64,000 nucleotides of DNA from NCBI GenBank assembly GCA_006969625.1, contig CP030885.1, forward strand, positions 4,041,430 through 4,105,429, in the 5' to 3' direction. This DNA comes from Rhodospirillaceae bacterium. GTDB taxonomy: Bacteria; Pseudomonadota; Alphaproteobacteria; Kiloniellales; DSM-21159. Positions 59,614-64,000 of the stretch are shown here, in pieces (position 1 is the first letter of the stretch; every line of letters starts with the position of its first letter). The notes under the pieces were generated by a model. That model worked only from the letters and a program-made list of their open reading frames with translations. It searched no databases and was not told the origin of the DNA. Position numbers and translations under genes: made by a program.

Positions 59614-60480
59614 ATGGGCGAGGAGAATCTGTCCGAAGACCTGGGGGGCTGGATCGGCAAGATCCGTTTCCACGCCGACACGGCCGCGCTGGGGCGCGCG
59701 ACCGCCCTGCAGGCGACGCTGGAATCCCCCGCCGCGCCGCTGGGCGACGGCGACGCGCTGCCCGAGCTGTGGCACTGGATCTACTTCTGGGAGGTGGCCA
59801 AGCAGTCGGGCCTGGGCCCGGACGGCCACGCCGCGCGCGGCGAGTTCCTGCCGCCGATCGACCTGCCGCGGCGGATGTGGGCGGGCAGCCGCCTGGTCTG
59901 GCTGCGCCCGCTGCGCATCGGGCTGGAGCTGACGAAGCAGTCGGAGATCGCCGACATCCAGCTCAAGCAGGGCCGCAGCGGCCGGCTCGCCTTCGTCACG
60001 GTGCGCCACATCGTCAGCGACCCGGCCGGGCCGGTGCTGGAGGAAGAGCACGACATCGTCTACCGCGAGGCGGCGCAGCCCGGCACGCCGCCGGCCACGG
60101 GCAAGCCGAGCGAGCGCGACGGCGCCTGGCGGCGCGAGATCGCGCCCGACCCGACGCTGCTGTTCCGCTATTCGGCGCTGACCTTCAACGGCCACCGCAT
60201 CCACTACGACCGCCCCTATGCCCAGGAGGTCGAGGGCTATCCCGGCCTGATCGTGCACGGCCCCCTGCTCGCCACGATGATGATCGACCTCGCCCGCCGC
60301 GAGGCCGTGGAGAACGGCGACAAGCGCATCGCCCGCTTCCGCTTCCGCGCGCTCGCCCCGGTCTTCGACACCGCCCCCTTCGCGGTCTGCGGCCAGCCCG
60401 ACGCCACCGGCGCCGACCTCTGGGTCGAAGGCCCCGAGCGCGCCGTCTGCATGGACGGACGGGTGGACTGGGCGGACTAA
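59614..60480 (+). CDS. MaoC-like double-hotdog acyl-CoA hydratase (mesaconyl-C4-CoA hydratase-like)
   Basis: A 288-residue FAS1-dehydratase/MaoC-type protein. The N-terminal hotdog starts GWIGKIRFHADTAALGRATA, with PELWHWIYFWEVAKQSGLG. The C-terminal one has the hydratase active region RYSALTFNGHRIHYDRPYAQ, then YPGLIVHGPLLATMMIDLAR. This pattern fits the Meh/HTD2-like branch that hydrates mesaconyl- or itaconyl-CoA-type substrates, but the true substrate is open. GGGAGGG lies before the ATG at 59614. It is divergent from uvrD and its stop overlaps the MOSC gene stop (CTAA). Confidence 0.82.
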   Translation: MGEENLSEDLGGWIGKIRFHADTAALGRATALQATLESPAAPLGDGDALPELWHWIYFWEVAKQSGLGPDGHAARGEFLPPIDLPRRMWAGSRLVWLRPLRIGLELTKQSEIADIQLKQGRSGRLAFVTVRHIVSDPAGPVLEEEHDIVYREAAQPGTPPATGKPSERDGAWRREIAPDPTLLFRYSALTFNGHRIHYDRPYAQEVEGYPGLIVHGPLLATMMIDLARREAVENGDKRIARFRFRALAPVFDTAPFAVCGQPDATGADLWVEGPERAVCMDGRVDWAD

Positions 60481-61019
60481 ACCGGCGCCAGCGCCCGGCG
60501 CGGCTCGGGCGGCAGCGCGACGGCGATGGGGTCGCCGGGCCGGACTTCGCCATCCTCCAGCACGATGCCCATGATGCCGGCCTTGCGGATCAGGCGGCCG
60601 TCCGACGTCTTGTCCAACAGGGCGTGCATCAGGCCGGTCTGGAAGCGGTCGAGCTGGACGCAGGGGTTGCGCAGGCCGGTGACCTCGACCACGGCCGACC
60701 CGCCCAGGTGCAGGCGGGTGCCGGTCGGCAGGGCCAGCAGGTCGAGGCCGCGGGTGGTGACGTTCTCGCCGATGTCGCCGGGCGCGATGCGGAAGCCCTG
60801 TCCCGCCAGGTCTTCGAAGAGTTCCGCGTGCAGCAGGTGGACCTGGCGCAGGTTGGGCTGGCCGGGGTCCTTGGCGACGCGCGAGCGGTGCTTCACCGTC
60901 GCGCCGGCATGCCCGTCGCCGGCGACGCCGAGGCCCGCGACCAGGCGGATCGCGCGCTGCGGCGTCTTGCTGAAGTGGTGGCCGCTGCGCGCGGCCACCG
61001 CGAGCACCTCGCCGGTCAT
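60477..61019 (-). CDS. MOSC-domain protein
   Basis: A 180-residue MOSC-domain protein, a beta-barrel domain used in molybdenum cofactor sulfuration and in sulfur carriers. Visible parts are MTGEVLAVAARSGHHFSKTP, LGVAGDGHAGATVKHRSRVA, RIAPGDIGENVTTRGLDLLA (the GExLxTxG-type core) and TGLRNPCVQLDRFQTGLMHA with the conserved Cys. It has no other domain. The start overlaps the stop of a class V aminotransferase gene (ATGA). In Moco sulfurases (MOCOS/ABA3) these two domains are one protein. Confidence 0.88.
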   Translation of the reverse strand: MTGEVLAVAARSGHHFSKTPQRAIRLVAGLGVAGDGHAGATVKHRSRVAKDPGQPNLRQVHLLHAELFEDLAGQGFRIAPGDIGENVTTRGLDLLALPTGTRLHLGGSAVVEVTGLRNPCVQLDRFQTGLMHALLDKTSDGRLIRKAGIMGIVLEDGEVRPGDPIAVALPPEPRRALAPV

Positions 61020-62191
61020 GACAGCGCCTTCAGCGCGCCGACCAGGCGGTCCATCTCGGCGGCGTCGTTGTAGTAGTGGACGCTGGCTCGGACCATGTCG
61101 GGCAACTTGCGGCGGGTGGCGTCCAGCAGGGCACCGACCGGATCGGCGACTGAGGTGTTGATGCCCTGCGTGCGCAAGGCTTGCGAGACCGCCGTCGACT
61201 CGTGCCCGTCCAGCGTGAAGGTGCAGAGGCCGCACTTCTCGGCCCCAATGTCGCGCAGCGTCAGGTCTGGCACCTCGGCCAGCCGGCCGCGCAGCTCGTC
61301 GGCCAGGGCCTTCACCCGCGCCTCGATGGCCGGCATCCCCAGCTCCAAGGCATAGTCGACCGCGGCGCCGAGGCCCAGCAGGCCGGCGTAGTTGAACTCC
61401 CAGTTCTCGAAGCGGCGGGCGTCGGGCCGCCAGACGTAGCGATCGGGCGCCACCCATTTCGCGGAATGCAGGTCGGGAAACGGCGGGTCCAGCTTGTCCA
61501 GGAGGTTGCGCCGCACGTAGAGGAATCCGGTGCCGCGGGGCCCGCGCAGGTACTTGCGGCCCGTCGCCGAGAGCAGGTCGCAGCCGATGGCCTCAACGTC
61601 GATCTCGAGCTGGCCGACCGACTGGCAGGCGTCGAGCAGGTAGGGAATGCCGTGGGCGCGCGCCACCCGGCCGATTTCCGCCGCCGGATTGACCAGGCCG
61701 CCGTTGGTCGGCACGTGGGTGACGGCGATCAGCTTGACCGAGCCGTCGATCATCGCCTCCAGCGCCGCAACATCGAGCTGGCCGGCGCCGTCGCTCGGCA
61801 CCGGCTCGACGCGGATGCCGTACTTCTCGGCGGCGTGCAGGTAGGCCAGGTAGTTGGAGGCGTACTCGGCCTCGGCGGTCAGCACTTTGTCGCCCGGCTG
61901 CCAACGGAAGGCGTGGAAGGCGAGATCCCAGGCGACGGTGGCGTTCTCCACCAGCCCGATCTCGTCGCGCGCGCAGCCGATCAGCCGGGCGATCGCGCCG
62001 TAGACCGCCGCCAGCCGCTCCGTCGCCTCCGCCTTAGCCTCGTAGCCGCCGGTCAGCGCCTCGCGCTGCAGGTGCGCGATCTGGGCATGCAGCACCGGCT
62101 GCGGCATCAGGCCGGCGCCGGCGTTGTTGAAGTGCGCGACATGGGCGCAGCCCGGCGTCTGCTCCCGGACCCTCGCCAGGTCGATGCTCAT
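61016..62191 (-). CDS. Class V aminotransferase (cysteine-desulfurase-like)
   Basis: A 391-residue PLP enzyme of fold type I, group V. The start HVAHFNNAGAGLMPQPVLHA fits the isopenicillin-N-epimerase/CsdA-like branch. Cofactor residues include LLDACQSVGQLEIDVEAIGC (Asp, Gln) and the PLP Lys in SATGRKYLRGPRGTGFLYVR. The Cys in GAEKCGLCTFTLDGHESTAV, near the C-terminal domain, is a candidate persulfide residue. It is coupled to the MOSC gene and could feed sulfur to it. A racemase or lyase activity is the alternative. Confidence 0.85.
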   Translation of the reverse strand: MSIDLARVREQTPGCAHVAHFNNAGAGLMPQPVLHAQIAHLQREALTGGYEAKAEATERLAAVYGAIARLIGCARDEIGLVENATVAWDLAFHAFRWQPGDKVLTAEAEYASNYLAYLHAAEKYGIRVEPVPSDGAGQLDVAALEAMIDGSVKLIAVTHVPTNGGLVNPAAEIGRVARAHGIPYLLDACQSVGQLEIDVEAIGCDLLSATGRKYLRGPRGTGFLYVRRNLLDKLDPPFPDLHSAKWVAPDRYVWRPDARRFENWEFNYAGLLGLGAAVDYALELGMPAIEARVKALADELRGRLAEVPDLTLRDIGAEKCGLCTFTLDGHESTAVSQALRTQGINTSVADPVGALLDATRRKLPDMVRASVHYYNDAAEMDRLVGALKALS

Positions 62192-62295
62192 GCGCAATGC
62201 CCCCAAGTCGTGTCGGCTTGACCGCCGGCTCCCGGCACAGGAATAACCTGTCCCCCTCGGCAACGGAACCGCACCGCGCACAGGACAGACCCGCC

Positions 62296-62691
62296 ATGAG
62301 CGACCGCCAGCGCCTCTTCGACCTGCTCGACCGCGGCCAGACCGCGGAACTGCTCGCCGCCCTCGACGCCGGCGACGAAGGCGCCAACGCCAAGGCGCGC
62401 GATCGCTGGGGCGCCAGCCTGCTGTACTACGCCGCCGGCAAGGGCGACCTGGATCTGGTCGAGGCGCTGCTGGCGCGCGGCGCCGAGGTCGAGCGCTCCA
62501 ACGACGCGGGCAACACGCCGCTGATGCTGGCGGCCGCGCGCGGCCACCTGGAGGTGGTCAGGCGGCTGTTGGCCGCAGGCGCCGCCCCGCGCCACGCCAA
62601 CCGCTGGGGCTTCGACGCCGCCAAGTGGGCCGACTGGGCACCGAACGCCGAAGAGGTCAAGGCAGAGCTTTTTGCCGCGCAGAAGAGCTAA
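62296..62691 (+). CDS. Ankyrin-repeat protein
   Basis: A 131-residue soluble protein with about three ankyrin repeats: RDRWGASLLYYAAGKGDLDL, RSNDAGNTPLMLAAARGHLE and a degenerate last repeat (RHANRWGFDAAKWADWA). The N-terminus is a helical cap (RQRLFDLLDRGQTAELLAAL). It probably mediates protein contacts in the cytoplasm; no partner is apparent. The ATG at 62296 lies in a weak ribosome context. It is divergent from the class V aminotransferase and shares its stop bases with the alaX gene (CTAA). Confidence 0.85.
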   Translation: MSDRQRLFDLLDRGQTAELLAALDAGDEGANAKARDRWGASLLYYAAGKGDLDLVEALLARGAEVERSNDAGNTPLMLAAARGHLEVVRRLLAAGAAPRHANRWGFDAAKWADWAPNAEEVKAELFAAQKS

Positions 62692-63419
62692 GCGCCGCCG
62701 CCGGCCGGCTCCACCAGCGCGATGCGGATGCGGCGGTTCTTGCGGCCCTTGTTGTCGACCTTGGCGATGCGCACCGGCACCGAGCCGCCGGTCGAGGCCA
62801 GGTGGGTGCCGCCGCAGGCCTGGCGGTCCAGCCCGACGATCTCGACCACGCGGATGGTGCCGTCCGGGTCCGGCGGCGGCGCCACCGACTGCGAGCGCAG
62901 CAGGCCCGGCTCGGCCGCCGCCTCGGCGTAGGGGATGCGGCTGCAGCGCACCGGCATGTCGGCGGCAATCACCGCGTTGATCTGCGGCTCCAGGTCACGC
63001 AGGGCGGCGCTGTCGGCGCCGGGCACATCGAAGTCGATGCGCGCCGTACCGTCGGCGTTCATCTGCACGCCGGTCACCAGCGCGCCGTCGAAGTGGCGGA
63101 ACACCAGGGCGTTGACGATGTGCAGGTCGGTGTGGAGCTGCGCCTGCCGGCCGCGGAAATGGGCGTCCACTTCGGCGATCACCGGCGCGCCGGACGGCAC
63201 CGCCCGGTCCAGCTCGAGCCATAGCCGCCCGCCCGCCTCGCGGAAACCGGCGACTTGCGCCGTGCCTTCGTCCCACAGCAGGCGGCCACGGTCGGGAAGC
63301 TGGCCGCCGCCGCCGGGATAGAAGGGGTGCTCGGCCAGGCGCACCCGCCCCTCGCGCACCTCCTCGACCCGCGTCTCCAAGCGCAGGACATCACCGTGGT
63401 CCTGACAGAAATAGCGCAT
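62688..63419 (-). CDS. alaX: Alanyl-tRNA editing protein AlaX
   Basis: A 243-residue free-standing trans-editing enzyme that deacylates misacylated Ser- or Gly-tRNA(Ala). AlaRS-like second-domain motifs are LAEHPFYPGGGGQLPDRGRL, HTDLHIVNALVFRH (HxxxH zinc ligands) and RQACGGTHLASTGGS (CxxxH ligands). The size and glycine-rich PGGGGQ region fit the AlaX-M branch. It is upstream of the AraC-family gene's end on the same strand. Confidence 0.92.
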   Translation of the reverse strand: MRYFCQDHGDVLRLETRVEEVREGRVRLAEHPFYPGGGGQLPDRGRLLWDEGTAQVAGFREAGGRLWLELDRAVPSGAPVIAEVDAHFRGRQAQLHTDLHIVNALVFRHFDGALVTGVQMNADGTARIDFDVPGADSAALRDLEPQINAVIAADMPVRCSRIPYAEAAAEPGLLRSQSVAPPPDPDGTIRVVEIVGLDRQACGGTHLASTGGSVPVRIAKVDNKGRKNRRIRIALVEPAGGGA

Positions 63420-63458
63420 GGTCCGCCCGCTCCGGCCGGTGAGACGAAGTTCGGCAGG

Positions 63459-64000
63459 TTAGGCGTCGGTGGGCCGTCGGTCTTGGCCAGGATTGCCGGC
63501 CTCGGCGCGGGCGAACTGACCGGGGGTGACGCCGAAGGCGCGCTTGAAATGGCGGTTCAGCGCGCTCTGGTCGTAGAAGCCGGCCTCAGCCGCGACCTGC
63601 GCCGGCGGCAACCCGCCGCGCATCAACTCGGCCGCCCGGTCGAGGCGGAACTGCAGCAGCCGCGCGTGCGGCGTCATCCCCAGCCGCCGCTTGAAGCGGG
63701 CGATGAGCTGGAATGGGGTGAGGCCGACCTCGGCAGCGATCTCCTTCAACAGCACCGGCTCGGCGTGCCGGGCGCGCAGCAGCTCCAGGGCGCGGGCCAG
63801 GCGCCGGTCGTCCAGCGGCTCGGGTGTCGGCGGCGGCCGGCCGTCGCCGTAGCGCCGGAACAGGCGGCCGAAGCTGACCTGCAGCAGCTCTTCGGCCAGC
63901 AGGGGCTCGGCCGCGTCCAGCGCCCGGTGCAGGCGCAGAAAGGCCCGCACCAGGTCCGCATCGTCCACCGTGTTGGCGGTAAAGCCGGTGCAGGGGTCGA
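63459..64000 (-). CDS. AraC-family transcriptional regulator, N-terminus beyond window
   Basis: The C-terminal 180 residues of an AraC-type regulator. The two helix-turn-helix motifs are LKEIAAEVGLTPFQLIARFK and PPAQVAAEAGFYDQSALNRH, with the conserved second-helix pattern before FKRAFGVTPGQFARAEAG. Upstream of 63968 the frame continues to the window edge as DPCTGFTANTVDDADLVRAF, like the cupin sensor part of the AraC-N-type regulators, so the visible GTG is not the start. The ligand and targets are unknown; it is 39 bases from alaX. Confidence 0.85.
   Translation of the reverse strand, partial: DPCTGFTANTVDDADLVRAFLRLHRALDAAEPLLAEELLQVSFGRLFRRYGDGRPPPTPEPLDDRRLARALELLRARHAEPVLLKEIAAEVGLTPFQLIARFKRRLGMTPHARLLQFRLDRAAELMRGGLPPAQVAAEAGFYDQSALNRHFKRAFGVTPGQFARAEAGNPGQDRRPTDA

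Overview
The window is chromosomal DNA of a high-GC alphaproteobacterium, most like a member of the Rhodospirillales and relatives. The lineage is inferred from the gene set: a GcrA cell-cycle regulator with clustered GANTC sites, COQ9 next to rpsU, a DUF1127 protein, promoters matching the alphaproteobacterial general-stress sigma factor EcfG, an alphaproteobacterial-type Zur box and OpgG. About 65 protein genes are supported, mostly in tight operons with 4-bp start/stop overlaps. I saw no rRNA gene, complete tRNA gene or CRISPR array.

Layout. 1-6023: a divergent haem/iron uptake locus, with hemP, a TonB-dependent haem receptor and the start of hmuT on the minus strand and exbB, two exbD genes and tonB on the plus strand. 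The control region between them carries three related 21-bp iron-box-like dyads. 6075-6366: scar of an integrated element (integrase C-terminus next to a tRNA-3'-end-like sequence). 6523-11296: zinc homeostasis (Zur, ZnuA, two COG0523 metallochaperone GTPases and a DUF1826 protein) around a Zur-box-like dyad. 11297-13036: decayed DNA, an IS5-family remnant and a complete 867-bp IS5-family element inserted at its edge. 13053-19767: amidase, small exported protein and MFS exporter on one strand; an amidase, gamma-glutamyltransferase and acyl-ACP-thioesterase operon on the other. 19786-26189: gcrA, SAM hydrolase, YhhQ-type queuosine precursor transporter, a small cytochrome c, recQ, and a photolyase-like protein divided into two genes in reversed domain order. 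26200-34520: PBP1C, a giant alpha-2-macroglobulin and an M48 lipoprotein protease (envelope defence and maintenance).

34521-38236: a stress island. EcfG-type promoters precede a three-gene operon of small membrane and basic proteins and a DUF1328-csbD operon. A third perfect EcfG-type promoter faces no gene and is followed by a terminator-like hairpin with a C-rich loop, which suggests a stress-induced small RNA. 38425-43010: histidine phosphatase, PAS/GAF sensor kinase and OpgG. 43079-50460: a DDAH-like amidinohydrolase, a polyamine-type ABC transporter, a nitrilase and glycerol kinase, read here as uptake and breakdown of a guanidino or polyamine-like compound. 50608-64000: coq9 and a second peptide deformylase divergent from rpsU, a pentapeptide-repeat protein, aminopeptidase P, a DUF1127 protein, prmA, a UvrD/PcrA helicase, a MaoC-like hydratase, a MOSC and class V aminotransferase pair resembling a split Moco sulfurase, an ankyrin protein, AlaX and an AraC-family regulator cut by the window edge.

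The most unusual points are the orphan EcfG promoter with its candidate small RNA, the inverted split photolyase, the split Moco-sulfurase-like pair, an ExbD paralogue with Asn in place of the conserved membrane Asp, and the guanidino-compound cluster. Function calls come from reading the translated sequences; no database search was possible.
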